This document shows, in pieces, positions 9,655-23,529 of a stretch of 64,000 nucleotides of DNA. The stretch is from the NCBI GenBank assembly GCA_033032175.1, contig CM065320.1:17565413-17629412 (forward strand). The letters run 5' to 3'. Within the stretch, counting starts at the first letter, position 1. The number at the start of each line of letters is the position of its first letter. A model generated the notes under the pieces. It saw only the letters and a list, made by a program, of their open reading frames with translations, was not told the origin of the DNA and ran no database searches. The position numbers and the translations under genes were made by a program. This stretch comes from Saturnia japonica (taxonomy: Eukaryota > Arthropoda > Insecta > Lepidoptera > Saturniidae).

Positions 9655-9935
9655 TTATTGATTGTTTACAATCTCATCTGATGTTTAGTGACGATGTGGG
9701 TCGAAGATATAACACGCTAAGCCTTGGTGGAGAACTGGCTCTCAAGTGCAGATACCTCAATACATGTATAGCTGCTTGGTGACAGATTTTCAACTTGACG
9801 ATGGTAGTTACCACCATTCATAGCTCTCGTGATGAAACTATAGAGTTTCATCATGAGATTTATCTTTCACCAAACGCTCAGACTCCTTGCAAGTATTCGA
9901 AATCACGTTAATAGATACGATGTCCATACACGTTA
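9655..9935 (-). repeat. SINE family 1, degenerate copy
   Basis: Shares with 37470-37745, 50705-50875 and 54440-54657 the words TCTCAAGTGCAG, GACAGATTTTCAACTTGA and a TGAAACTATAG/GCTATGGTTTC segment. The 54440 copy shows tRNA-like A and B boxes on the minus strand, which sets the family type and the orientation here. This copy is diverged. Confidence 0.6.
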
Positions 9936-12900
9936 CCACTGCTACGAGATAACAAAATAAAAACCTTAATATATCCAAGTTTAAATAATAATTAGAGGTA
10001 TAGTTCAATATTCTTATGTTTTGTAGTATACTACTTATGCGTTTATGGATAATTAAAAACAGGAAAGTTTTTAGTGTTGGTGGCTTTGTGGCTTTGCGGC
10101 TCTCTCTCTGGTGCAGGCTTGCGGCGCGGCGTCCCGTCTCGTCGCGGCTTCCTCCAGCTTGTTAATCGTTAATGCGCTTTGCCAGTGCACCAGCGATTTC
10201 AACAAAATTTAATTCTACTGGATTTAACTTTCAAACTCTCAACATACAATAGCTATCTAGTTCACCATACAAGCGGATTAATCTACTTATTACTTTTAAC
10301 GTTTTTAACACTTCAAATAACCGCAGGAGTTTTCTAGTATTCACCGGGATATTTACGACTTAGAACGAATCATACCGGAGCTGTGCAATAGTAAAATTTT
10401 TGTTGTTTGTTGTCACTAAGCAATCAGTCACTAAGCTTTCTTACATCGTTATAATAATACCAGAGGGCTAATGTTTATTTATATTTTTTTTTTTTTTTTT
10501 AATATTACTAAAGGTTAAACTTGTTTTTTATACAGATAGCCTGCAGCGACCCTGCAGAAATGTAGATTAGCCAAAATGATGTGTACAAAAAACGAAATAT
10601 TTAACTGTATGTGAAAATTACAAAATCTTATATAAACGATGAAATTCCATTATGACAATAAAAAGCTCATAATATTAAATAAAATATCGATTATTGTAAT
10701 TTGCATACACACTACTTTCATAAGCAAGCTATTAAATAAATAATATATAATATAAAATATATTACTTTATTTAATATTAAAAGAAATTATTATTACATGT
10801 ACATACATAACTACAAATTAAAATATATTATGAAAAGGAGTCCCTTTAGGCAAGGTTCCGAAGATACTGGCAGCGTTCCCCCTTTGAATAGCTAGACTAA
10901 TTCTTTGTCCGAGGTAGCTGCCAGCTCTTCGGTCTCCTGTGATGTCGACTAACCTTTTTACTATTTAAAATATATAAAATAATATAATATAAAGTAATAT
11001 GCAGAGTAGTAGGTAAATACAATCCAGCCTTTGTAATCCTATTGAATGTTCTCTCTACTGTTATAATAAATTTAATTGATATTTAATCTGGGTTTCACGC
11101 TTAAAGTGTTAGTTCAAATCTTTGGTCACGGCTCTGTGGTTTTGAACTATAGGATATTATATATGTTTCACGTTTAACCACAATCTCGCCTGATTTTAAA
11201 TGACGATGTGAACGAACATGATAACATTTATTTATTTATTTCCATAGCTTAACATATTAAGGTTGGAAGGACTAACTCTCAAGTACAACCTATTGAAACA
11301 CACCTATACGTTTTTAACAAGGGACATTAGGAAATACCCTGTTATCATACTATTTTTTATTACGAAGTTTTCGATGAATCCGCATCGACCAACAAAAACA
11401 TAATTAGTTCAAAATATCCGTTACTTACATTACACATTGGAAAATTATCATCAAATAATTAGTACCGTTTTCTAAGAAAGCTAAAGTTTTCTAAAATGTT
11501 ATTAATAGTTACAAAAGTTAGAGGAGTGAGATGTTCTTACAAGTTCCTAAACAAAACATTTATTATTATTCTCATGTTCCTCACACATTAAAGATAACAA
11601 CTAAACCGTATCTCTTCAAATTTACATAATGGCCCGTATACATTCGCAGTGGATTAGCTATGGGCGGGGGCCGCTACGCCGCACGGCACTTGGCATTGCG
11701 GCGCGGAGAGCGGTTTTGTGGATTTCGTAGCATTTCGTAGCAATAACGTAGCCATTCACTACTACGCCGTAGACATTGTAGCTTGTAAACCTCGCTTTAA
11801 AAATAATAATTGATGATGGATTTATTTTATTACTTGCATATTGTTACACATAGGTTCTTTACAGTTTTTATAATTATTAATTGTAAATAATAATTAGGTA
11901 CACAGTTACAATAAATAAACCGATCGAGTTTCTTACCGAATCATCTTGATTACTGGAATGTTTTCCGAACCGGTATTGGTGTTTGAACGTTCATATGTGC
12001 CTTCATTGTACTGAAAGTCTTTCTCTACACTAGGTTTTTTTTAAAAGAACTTTAAATCGCTCGTCATATTTTTCTAAAATTTGCTTATGTCTTTGATTAG
12101 TAAACTGGTTTACTTTATTGAAACAAGGAAAAAGTTTAAGTACATAGTTATGCAATAAAGATTTGTGGTGGAACATAATTTATTCCACACATTATTATTA
12201 TTAATTTGCGACCCGGAAATTAAGTGCACCTGCAATGGACCGAGTTGAACATTGCGGCGAGGCCACGCCTCCATGCGCAAGGGCATTCGAAAAACGGCAG
12301 CCCGTCAGTCGACTCCAATACGTTCGATGTGACACCTGTGGTCCTATATTTTCTCATAGCTCAGTTTTACTAGTATTATTTTTGTTATTGCGCCAGTCTT
12401 GTTCTATTCCTAGTTGTGCGGTGAGTAAGTGTTTGTTGGGACAAGATTGTGTGGTTATTACTACCCAAGAACCCCAAAGATTAATTTAAAAAAATACTTA
12501 GCATGAACTGAGTTTTGCGCATCTACTGCTTAGTTGGGCGATAGCTTAACAACGAGGTTAGATAATTAGAATCCAAAACAATTAACTTGAAGTGCCTGTA
12601 AAGCTGAAACACATTCTTGTACGAGTTTGAAATGATTACCGCAGATGTTCTGAGTTACTTTAATAATCTATATATTATGTAACATAAGCCGCCCGCATAA
12701 AACTACAAACTTCTACAAAAGTTGTAGTATATTTCCAAAATGGTGTTTTTTTAAATTATTTATTGCACCTTTTGAAACTAACATAAATACATGTACGAGT
12801 ATAAACACATAATACGAAAAAAGTACACAAATCATATTTTATTAAAACTATAACATAATGAAAGTATAATTTTTTAACAATAAAATAAGAAACACAAGAA

Positions 12901-13814
12901 CAAAAAAGTGTAAAAAATAGGCGATTTGACAAAGGATTTTTATATAACATGTTCTCATCAGTTTTACCTAGGAGTTGTGTCCGACTACGTGGCGACCGTT
13001 ATATATCACGTGTGTAGAGTCACGCTTGGATGTGTAGCCAGCGTGTGTCTATCGAGAGGCTTGCAGGCTGGCATGGTAACGGCGACCCCCGATGGATTTA
13101 GATCTCGCGGTGGTCACCGTTATGTTTGTATTACACTGTGCCTACCTAACGCACGTCACCATTATATTGTCGAGTACAATAAAACAAGAAAACGGTCTCT
13201 AACCCTTTGACACAAAAGTGTACGTAAAATGGTCATAAATGCTATTCACGTGGGCCAAGTTATTAAATGGTTACAATTAACTAATCTTACTTATTATCAC
13301 AAAACATTTTTCTCTGAACAAAAGTTAAGTTAGTCTTATTTAATTTATGCGATCGGAGCTGCGAATAAAACTTTGTTTTTAGAGGTAAATACCCGGTAAG
13401 TAAAAAGATGTAACACCGTATTCGACTTTTCAACTTCAAAGCTTAAAATAAAATCATTTCATAATTACACGGGAAAATAAAAGAAAAGCTCACGATGTAA
13501 CCGAACTCGATCTTGTTTCGTTTCACTCGAGAATTAATCATCTTTTTTTAATTTCCTTAGGAAAACAAAAGTTCATCTATTTATCTGCGAAATGAGTTTT
13601 TTAGGAGGTTACCGTCTGATATTAAAGATTCTCATTAAACCAACTAAAAGGTTTCTATAGACGCTTACGTTCGCATCGGCGCGGTATTGCCTAACTCTGT
13701 TTAAGTTTATTTTATACACTTACCAATTTATTTACAATCGTTTCCCTCTCGTCTCATTTTATGTTTGTTTTTTTTTCGTCTTTATGGAAGTTATTAAGTT
13801 TATGATATGTTGCT
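9936..13814. other. Non-coding AT-rich DNA with small repeats
   Basis: Contains a CpG-dense patch at 10095-10150, a T run near 10480-10500, a short repeat at 10835-10945 that starts AAAAGGAGTCCCTTTAGGCA and is related to 53355-53430, a fragment of a dispersed repeat at 11165-11330, and a second CpG patch at 11660-11790 with repeated CTACGCC/GTAGC words. ORFs at 12235-12489 and 12926-13210 (the latter in a moderately GC-rich block, 13000-13210) match nothing I know and are not called as genes. Confidence 0.5.
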
Positions 13815-14360
13815 ACCTATAAAATAAAAATCAAAATAATCTTTATTCAATTTAAGCCCTAAGAAAGCACTTACGAACGTCACAACACTGCTGCCGATTC
13901 GGAAAATCTCCCAGACATCGAGAAGAACCAGCAAGAAACTCGATCGGTTTTTTTTCTCAACTGTACAAATGTTAATACAACAGGTACAATAATGATTACT
14001 TAGTGGATGCACAGAGAGGGATTCACTTCCAGACATCACTATCATTCACACAATGATCAACCCTATAATAACCTTTTGACAGTAAACCCGCTTGACATGG
14101 TCCTTGAACTTGTTGTCCGGCAAATCATTAATGTGCTTTGGAATCTTATTATAGGACCCAAGATTATTATCTTAAAAACTTTTATTAGTCTTACTAAGTC
14201 TAAAACACGGTACGACTAATTTATCTCCATTTCTAGTACTAACATTGTGCTGATATTTGCCAAAATCTAGCTTGACTAAGTTTTTGCGAATATACATTAC
14301 AGCCTATAACTTTCCATAGTCAGCCTCATAAGAATACTCCTGAAATCGATCACAACAGGT
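13815..14360 (-). pseudogene. Non-LTR retrotransposon 3' end with decayed reverse transcriptase tail
   Basis: On the minus strand the stretch encodes, with several stops, YIRKNLVKLDFGKYQHNVST, then KLVVPCFRLSKTNKSF and YNKIPKHINDLPDNKFKDHV. This is the C-terminal tail of a Jockey/CR1-like reverse transcriptase. It is followed by a 3' untranslated region (GAGTTTCTTGCTGGTTCTTC, then AGGGCTTAAATTGAATAAAG) that ends in an A/T-rich tail at 13815. The same 3' region occurs on the plus strand at 38520-38640. At least two in-frame stops and the missing catalytic part make it non-functional. Confidence 0.7.
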
Positions 14361-17300
14361 TTCTACTTCAGAGGAATGAGTTGTAAGACCTCGTGCGCCA
14401 GTATGTGTTACCAACCACACCCTGAGTACCGGAGCACAGCACTGCTGTGTTGTATATCCGAAGCCAGACATGCACGTGTCCTAGAAGCCATTGTTTTTCT
14501 CATTATCAAGACGCTATCTGTGCAGTGTACATTTTTTATTGAACCGTCAAAAGTTTAAAATTCGATCCCAATATTTTTTTTATTTATGTTCATCAGCGCT
14601 GTTTAAAAGTATATTCAATAGTTACAGCCAAATAGTCAAAGCGATGACTTATAAACAAAACATTCGATGAATATTTCGGGTGACTTGGTATTCGGGTAGC
14701 ATACTTGAAATCACATCTGCACGATAACCAAAGTATCTCTAGTAAATTATCACCAAACTTCATTGACTAAAAATAATATTTTCCATAAAAAGTTCAGATT
14801 CGTTTATATTTTACATCGATCTTTGCATGCCAAAGAGGTTGTTTAATATTGGACTTTAACGAAAAAATTTAGTGTTTTAGACACACGGGAATCTGCATTG
14901 ACAAAACAGTTCAAAAGTTAGGTTAACTTTCATGACTATCGTATTTGCGATCTTTATGATTTTATTTAGACATATTTTCAAATATATCACAAAGAGGAAT
15001 GCTTTCAGGGGAAACACAGGGATTAATTTTGATTTAAATTGATGAAACATAAACGCCCGCCGTGAAAATTTAAATTCACTACAGTGGTTCACTTCAGCGC
15101 GGTGAATTTCTAAAGATAATATATAGCTACCAAAAAAAGAATATATCCGTACAGAACCTGAAGATAAGTCTAGTTGGATTTACTTTTTTTATCAAAGTAA
15201 TATAATCTCCACATACAGCTGTCTGAATGGATTCCATTACTAAAATATTATCCCTGAAAACTAGAAATCCATCCGAGTTATATAAAAGCACTATTATTTT
15301 ATCAGACTATAATATGAACCTGAGTACCCTCGACTAACAATAACTGATAACTCTATGAAGGGCATTGAAAGTTCCATTTTCCTCCTCGTCCCTCCGGGGC
15401 TATGCCTCAATAGTTCCACGCTCGTATAATGTGACATTTACATTCGTAACTCCCTGGCGGTCAGGTAAATATCTACTTCATCGCAACGGGATAAGATTCA
15501 AGCCTTACGCACGTCAGAACTCAGTCGACACTCGATATATCGATAATGAAAAATATTACATTTCTCAAATTACCTTACTAAATATTGTACTAGTTTGCGA
15601 TCACTGTTCCACCTATTTTATGTTCTAGCTTTAAAGTAATTCTAGGTATTTTAAAATTATTTACTATTTATCGCTTAAATCCCATGATAAAAGTATGATC
15701 CTCAAACTGACTGAATAAACTCTTTCTCTAAAACCTTCTTTCGACATAATTGCGATAACCACATAGTATTGCGACTTTTCAACTTACATATTGTAATGGT
15801 TTAGGTTAATTAAAATCCGTATGTCTTCTATTAAAGACTGTTTTAATTATTGTCGATTATGAAGCTTAAAAAGTAAGGAACTTTTTATCTTGTCGCTGAT
15901 ACGTTCGCGGCCGGCGTAGGCGTCATGCTCCAGTGAGAATTATTATTGCGGTTTTAAACGTGAACACGTAGTGAACCGTCCCTGAGAATGTTTCACATTG
16001 ACTCATCGCAATAAAAGCTTTGTTCTAGATGTTGAATAAAAAATAGGTAAAGCTGTAGGTGTATTCTGTATTTTCAATTTGTTGGGGTTTCTATGTATAA
16101 ATATTTAGATTTACTTTTATTTTCATACTGTGTTCAGTTAGCCGGCATCAATCTATATTGTAAGGCGATATGTCCTGACTCTCGGAACAGCCGCACACCC
16201 ACACAGCCGCACAGCCGCACACCCGCGCCTTGATTGATGGCTGACGGATCAAATTTCCATTTATTATACAAATAATACATACTGGTTTTTGTTTATAAAT
16301 TTACTATTATTTTCCTTTAGCTATATTTATATGATTTATTAGATTTTAATTTGGGACTTTATTTCCCTTGTATTCGAATTGAAACGACTCACGAAATGTC
16401 TATTTGATCTAAACTAGTTGTACCTGAACCTTTGCATGTGTGCGTATAACGTGCTCATCAAAGTTTCATCACTATCGGATGAATGGTTGGTGACAAACAA
16501 ACGTACATTTATATGTATGCAGATAATTTTATTACAGACTAGCGGGTCTAATTACTGTTGTGAACAATTAAATACGTAGTGGTTCTGGTTAGGATGATCC
16601 GTGATAATTGTTGTATATCATTCCTAATAAAAAGTAGACCATTTACAGAAAAGATATTACATGACGGTATGTGGCTGATAGTAGTCTATATTATTATGTT
16701 ACTTTGCTAACCATCACATTCGCCAACTATATTGCTAAACCACTATAAATCGTAAATATTTACCAAACAAAGTGGTTTCATTATACCAACTTTATTGAAA
16801 ACGCCGCGCCACTTAACTTCAGGTGAGATTGTGGTGACAGGCTAAACTATCATATATAATAAAAGAAAAAAAATCGAGTTGTGGGTATATCGGGGACACG
16901 GCCCTGTGTTTTACGTGAATACTTCTCCACTTGGATACTTTAATTTTTTTACGTTTCCGGCTCCGCTTCACTTAATCATAATTATGATGGTGTTTTATGG
17001 GTATCACTGGATGCTGTTGAAAAGGCATTTCCAACCTTTTATTAATTTTTAACTTTAATAACATATTCATGATAACTATTCCACACTAATATTTCGTACA
17101 ACAGATCGATAAACCTTGACGAGAGGTGTCGATTGAAAATAAAACTTCGTTGTAGCTTCTCTGAGAAATAATTTTTACAAAATGGAAATTATGTGATGTC
17201 AATATGGTGGATAGTCCTCCTCACTCGCGCGCGAAGCTTCACAGTCCTCACTCTACGTTACGAATTCTTTGATCATTTAAATATCGAGTGGTATAATTAA

Positions 17301-18302
17301 GTTTAAGATGTAGCTGCCATACCAAAGTATTCCCTGATTACATTATTAGTTCTTTTTAATTGCCCCCACTATGGAAGCGAATTTAAACACATATAATAAT
17401 ATTCACAAATTATTATTAAAGACATTCATAAATTATGCGTTAGGACTTGAGTGAGATACACTTCTATGTATTTGATAAAAGGTTCTCTTCCCAACAATGA
17501 AATATAAGGGCTGAAATAAAAGGGATTAGAGATAACATTGCTATCGATTGTACTAAACGTTGAAGAGGAACATTCATAAATAAAACGTACTGTGACAGAT
17601 GAGCAAACTCTGCAACCAGTTTTGTAGGTAATAAATTAATATTTAATCCCGAGGGAATTACAATTTATCAAGTTTAGGGCAAGAGGGAGTATCAGCCAGC
17701 GACCGCAAAACAATTCATGGGTTCCTTCGAATTCGACAAGTTATATTATTAATGATCATTTTAAAATAACTCTTGGCATTGCTTTATTTCATGCATTTTT
17801 TTTTTAAATATATATTAATTTAATTTTATACTACATTTTTAACTTATAGACTATTATCATAATATTATAATCACTTAGCATAGAATAAATTATAAAAATT
17901 TGCACCCATGTTGTTCCGCTCCGCTTGGCCTTAAGCTGACAAGCTGACACTGCGCAATAGTAATATAAGTACGGATTCCATAATATTTAATAAACTGAAA
18001 AACGACTTATAATAAATGAACTATGTATTAAATTCCATCTATGTAAATATACAGAAATATAGAAGTTAAATTTTTTATACCTTATTTATCATTATTTTTA
18101 TACAAGATAAGCTGTCGTATTTTTTGTGTTATGTTATGTTATATTATGCAATAATATTTAGCGATATCTTTGTACGAACAGTTTAAAAAAAGCTGACTTT
18201 CAATGTGCGGCATTGACGTTAAAAATGTTTTGTTATTGGAATTGCTGTATTACGTATGCTGTGTTAAACTGTGCTTTTAACGCGAACGAAATAAACACAC
18301 AC
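14361..18302. other. Non-coding AT-rich DNA
   Basis: No convincing coding frame. There is a short CpG/CA-rich run at 16185-16232 with repeated CACAGCCGCA words. A possible TE end with ACTAGCGGGTC lies near 16540 but lacks a clear hairpin. The small ORF at 15365-15628 is not recognised. Confidence 0.5.
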
Positions 18303-18515
18303 ATACCATCGCGCCTGTATCCCCGAAGGGTTAGGCAGAGGTGTACCACATCCACAGTTCGCCGAGTATGTTCTTAGGTCCCATGTAATAGGGGGCGAGC
18401 CTATTGCTATTAATCGGACACAAAGCCAAACTCCAAGCTGCTACTGAGAATTTAATAGAAAAACCCGATAACACTTTGCTCGACCTAGAAATCGAACCCA
18501 GGACCTCGATCTGGG
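18303..18515 (-). repeat. SINE family 2, copy on the minus strand
   Basis: Contains on the minus strand a Pol III B-box-like GGTTCGATTTC, and the words CTGTGGATGTACACC-type and CTTCGGGGATACAGGC shared with copies at 46685-46945 and 55015-55305. The three copies are clearly one family by direct comparison. Confidence 0.7.
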
Positions 18516-21500
18516 TTAATGAGCAACTTAAATTAAATTTCGCGTAATAGAACGTTGCAATTGTTATGAAGTACGTATACCTATTTGATAGACATCAATT
18601 ATACTTCATAAATATTGCTCTGTAATAAAACATTTAAAGATATAATGACATAGTAATAACTCAGTTGAACAACGCTTAGAAGGAAATAAGTTTATACTAC
18701 ATCAGCGTGAACTTTTTGTTAAATAATAAAAATATCATATTGCAACCATAACATTATGGTAGAACATTTTTAATGAACGTCTGTCTACCTACTATTAATA
18801 TGCTTAATTTCTATGGCTAAGTATATGTATATTATAAGTGTTGTTGTATATGATTCGAGCCATTTACGTGTTCAGCTTTTTATCATAAAACAAACAGTAC
18901 CTAAGTATATAAAACAATATAAAAGTGAAAACTTCCCAATAATAATGATGTTTTTTCCACTTAAAAAGCATTATATTTCTTCGACGTTCGTATAAGAAAT
19001 AGAATGTCCCGTGTCAGTAAGCTGGCAGGAAAACTGTTTATTGTTGAGAAATTCGACTGTTATCGGAATCGTTCTCACAACTGCCCGTACGTGGAGGAAG
19101 CTTGCAGACGCGACACAACGCGCTCTGGATTCAGATTCTAGATAAATTCTCTTTTTTATCCTGGTAACAATTTTAAGATTTATTGTTTTTAAGTCAAACC
19201 ATAAGTTTTTTACTATTGAATTTATAGTCGATTTAAAATTCTCTTCTTTCATCAAATGTTAAACAATAGTCAAAAAGTAAAATAAAAATACGTGTAAAAT
19301 GACCTCTTTTGATCGTTTTTTTTTTACTCAGTCTCTGGATCCCTAACTATGTATAAGTTTCGTTATAGAACTAAAATAATATTAGGAACCATAACAAAAC
19401 GAATTAACCAGTTAGGTTATAGGCATGACTTGCTTACTCTCGCTTAATTAGCAGGTAATTCATCAAGAAGAAATCCCTCAAACAAATACGATTTTGTAAA
19501 ACCGAAAACCTTCCTCAGAATGTTTACTAATACAAACAGTAAGTTAAATATTTTGAATATATATTAAGCAAACAATAAGTTGTTCAAATAATGAGTTAAG
19601 ATACATTCATTTTCCGCAAACATCAACTTACTGTCAATTGAAATTTCATTTTCTATGAAATCTCCTTAACGACGTTATCCTGTCCTGAAAACATGTTGTC
19701 TCAGATTTCAAAACTATCCAGTGTAATGTAAATTGAAATTTCAACGCAAGTATTAAGATCGGCTTTGGATTGTTATAACTTTAGCAATATTACGAAGTAT
19801 TCGGTAACGTGAACATAATGGTTCATTTGATTTTGTTTATAAACGTCTGTATAATCAATGAATGTTCAAGACGAGCTATCAAAACGTTCATTATAAATAT
19901 TATCACGTATAAATGTAAGCCTCTCGTGCTCAACAGAGATCTGCAGCTTAGCTAACTATATCTTTGGATAACGATAAGACCACTCGTAATCACTGTTTAA
20001 ATTTTATCAACCGGCTTAAGTCCACTGCTGAAGTATTCCTTAGCACTGCATTCTTCTCTCTAGTGAGCTGATCACATCCATGGCCTAAAAACATTCAAAG
20101 CATCGTCCCTTCATTTCACTGATGGGTGACAACTATATCAGAATCTATATATTGTTTAATATCTGTGTTAAATAGAATATTATTGAAAAGTAATAAAATT
20201 GACCCAAATTCTATAAATGATAAAGTATCTGATTCCACTCAAACGATGTATCAAATAGTAACTCAAACGAAACAACATGTTTAGTTAAGGAGTGGATTTC
20301 ACACAATGATCACTAGTCTATCTTTCCGTCCAGCTATAACTTGGAAATCTTCAAGCGAAGAGTGAATCAGGCATCTTATAGATATCTATCCTGAACCTAA
20401 ACGTGATCAATTGTCACCATTTTTTCACTTATCATTAGGTAGGTGACGCGTACTAGTTAAACATTTTAAAAAAACGTAACCATCGCGTTTGCGTCTCGGC
20501 CGTTTCAGTCGGTCAGTCAGTCTTTCTGATGATCCATTTGTCTATTTGTGTCAAAATGACGCTCAACGTCAACCAGATGTCGCGGCCATCGCAGGTTCAA
20601 ACTTATCTTCTTAGATTCTTCTAGAAAAAAAAAATAAACGTCTTGCATGTCATTAAAAATACTATGAGACAGCTTAAATAACGAAAATTGGTCGATACGT
20701 TAGTATATTATGAAAATAAGAATAACTTTCAACCTCAAAACCCAAATTTGGGATGATACGATATTTCATAAAATTACAGTTAACCTGAAATATGTAATAT
20801 ATAGCGCATTAATGTGTAACATTGTATGTATTATTACTATTTATATAAAAAAGCATTTTTCTTCTCTATCAAATTAACTTTTCTTTATAAAAGAGAGAAA
20901 ACATTTTTCCTAAATAAATTCTATTCCGCTTTGCTATCGGTAATCTTTACGGAGGGATAAATCCAATTTAATATGTTTTGAACGGGTTTATTGACCTTTT
21001 TAGGATAACCAGCCGCTAAACCGGCTCGGTAACGTCATCAGGATCCAAAACCCCGTCATAGTGACTTGGTGTACCTCTAGTTCAGGTAGTGTAGTTAGTA
21101 CTTAGAGGCTATCGTCAAGATGTTTGCTGATCGATTTGACTGCGGCAACAGACCCTATTGCTGACTTTATCTGACTCTGTAGAGTTATAATCGGTTAACG
21201 AACATATTTTACCAAGATTCGATAAAAAGAATAAACGAGCCAGTTGGTGGCCATGACACTGTGAAATCATATTATTTTTACCATTGCCCTTGGGCAAACT
21301 CTACAAAATTGTTATAGACAATTCCATTCATTTGTGCGCACTGCTCTGTGTGTGCGTAAAGCGTATACAGATACAGTGCTTTCGTGTGCGTGTCAAGAGA
21401 TACAGTCAAGTACAGAAGAGAATTCTATCAGCTATTTCACTTATATTATGTAGAAATTTTTTATACCTTATTTGTTCTTTAAAATAAATTAACAGCCCAA

Positions 21501-22082
21501 TTGTGTAAATACATGTTTATTAAACATATTATTCCGTATCACTACGACTATAAATACGAAATAATTAATATTCTATTATTTTCATTTTATCCGCCACGTT
21601 CTGTTCAATATTATGTAAAACAATATATATATATATTTAAATTCCCCAAATATTGTGTATACGGATTAGAAAGATATGGTGGTAGACAAAGAATATTATA
21701 CCATATTGCGGAGTATTCTAACTGTGACTCATTGCTGATTATCTATCTTTTTAAAATTAGAAATTACCGTTTTAATATTTTAACCCTTGCGATACGACGC
21801 ATTATAAAGCAAAACTACTGATTAGGTGAAACATTTTCTCCGTGACTAACCTGACATTTTTATTACTGGCTGTACCCAAAGAACAAAGCGATAAAAACAC
21901 GTGACGACTGGCGGGTCACTGTCATACAAATAAAACTGCATGTTTATTAGCCTATACAGACATAGGGCCGCGCGCAAAGATGAGTTGAAGTTTCAACATA
22001 TGCCTGTTATGTGTGTAGACGGGTATATAGTATATAAACTGACAGAAACTAATATAATTTTAACAAGCATGTCAGCCGCGGC
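18516..22082. other. Non-coding AT-rich DNA
   Basis: A fragment at about 20020-20100 (GTCCACTGCTGAAG...) resembles the 3' region of common lepidopteran LINEs. Open frames at 18813, 18971, 21115 and 21501 have AT-driven composition, and I find no family for them. Confidence 0.45.
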
Positions 22083-22300
22083 TTATATAATTAAAAATAT
22101 ATAAAATACACGCAACCATATCTCTTTGAGCTCCAGTTCTGTTTCACTATGTTCTCGTCGACGCGACGCAATCAGCGCGGCGCGGCGCGGCGCGGTGCGG
22201 TGCGGTGGCGTGACACTTCGCATACATTCTACTTTCGATCTCGTTTCCGGGTCACTGGTTACCGGCCACATCGTGCCGGCCGCCGGCCGGGCCGCTCTGG
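22083..22300. other. CpG-dense patch
   Basis: A strong local switch to CG-rich sequence with a (GCGGC/GCGGT) tandem-like run around 22180-22210 and GCCGGCCGCCGGCC near 22275. Overlapping ORFs on both strands (22083-22271, 22126-22440, 22149-22355) follow from this composition and are not called as genes. It may be a regulatory or promoter-like island, but nothing in the sequence proves that. Confidence 0.4.
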
Positions 22301-23037
22301 TTATCAGAAAAATTATTTATTACTTCAATTCAATATATTTACTGCTGATTCGTAAATCAATTTGTGCAACGTTCGATTTTAATACAAGCAATTTAAATTA
22401 TTATGTATTTTATTACCGTTACTGTAACAACACACACTAGAAGACTCGCTCGTGATATGGCGGCGGCGACGGCGACGATGCTCCTATAAAGCGCAGGGAG
22501 CTGAATGATGGGGTACATTTCCGTTTTAGTGACAACACTACGCAACTACTACAATGGTACTATAATCTCGGGGTAACTTCTAATTACGAACTCAAACGTT
22601 ACTCTGCCATTGTCATAATATGTAAAGTAATTTTCATTATGTAAAGTGTAAAACAATAAACTATTTTTTTAATATTTCTGTATTAATTAATTAATCTGTT
22701 GTATGTTTGTCAGCAAGTCAAGGTCATAATTTCCTAGGTCTTTACATTATATTAAATTGATTGACATAATATGTAGTATCAGCTCTGCTCACTCATTTAT
22801 ATTCAGAACTAGAAATCGTTCTGTAATATGAAATTACAATATTGAATATGTAAATATAAAAAAGTGCGTGCGTACAAAGTGAAGCATCATTGGCAAATTA
22901 ATTTTTAAGACTTAGAGGCAGGGAAAAAAAAGATATGATAGGAATTTAATGAATTTAATTGTCATTAAAATATTAAGTAATATTAAATTCTTAAATGACG
23001 AGTGGCAAATAAAAATGCCACATGTTATTTGTAAATA
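22301..23037. other. Non-coding AT-rich DNA
   Basis: Includes a short GGCGGCGGCGACGGCGACGA run near 22458. Nothing else recognised. Confidence 0.45.
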
Positions 23038-23454
23038 TTAAAACTTCCTAACCTTCAAACGAATTAACATAAAAAATTGTATATTAACAAAAGATAACAA
23101 ATATATTGGTAAATCGGGTACAACCATCCCGTGAATGACGGTGGCAAAAACTCTTCTGCGTCCTAAGGCATCGCTCATTGCCTTGGACCCCTCACGCCGC
23201 GCCATGCGAGGATGCAGTGTTAATACGTCTTGCACCGCCGTGTGTGTCCGCCGCGCCGCAATCATCTCTACTATTGAGATATAAATATAATATGTTATAA
23301 ACTGTTGGTGTCTACAGCCTAAAACTAATAAGAACATTTTTGTGTGATGGTACCTGCGCAGAAGATCCTCCAAATATAAGAAGAAACCGGAGTTCAAGGT
23401 GAGTGGTTTTGCCTTATTATTAGAGTCATCGAAATGCACGAGGGATTCCGCCAT
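23038..23454 (-). other. Unidentified 138-codon open frame
   Basis: The minus-strand frame starts with an ATG in a good context (AATATGGCGG) and reads MAESLVHFDDSNNKAKPLTL, later MARREGSKAMSDALGRRRVF. Its composition looks more coding-like than that of its neighbours. I do not recognise the family. A CAG/GTACC donor-like site lies after residue 35, so only the first part might be exonic. On the opposite strand, 23360-23402 carries a sharp AAG/GTGAGT donor. It may also be chance or a decayed transposon. Confidence 0.2.
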
Positions 23455-23512
23455 ATTTTATATCAAAACTTAAGATAACGTGATTCTATCAAAAAATACA
23501 GTCCACTAAACG

Positions 23513-23529
23513 CCCCCCCCCCCCCCCCC
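23513..23529 (+). repeat. Homopolymer of 17 C
   Basis: An uninterrupted run of C in otherwise AT-rich DNA. Confidence 0.95.

Noticed and set aside
12926..13210. A cysteine-containing secreted protein gene
   Set aside because: No signal peptide or family. The block is GC-shifted and ends in an AATAAAA-type stretch, so a solo LTR is as likely.
16500..16580. Another Helitron 3' end (ACTAGCGGGTC)
   Set aside because: No hairpin next to the CTAG and no matching 5' end.
21501..21821. 106-residue membrane-like protein
   Set aside because: Amino acids (I, Y, F, N, K) follow AT-rich base composition; no family, no promoter or splice support.
22126..22440. Protein genes in the GC-rich patch
   Set aside because: Open frames on both strands and in several frames arise from low stop-codon density in GC-rich sequence.
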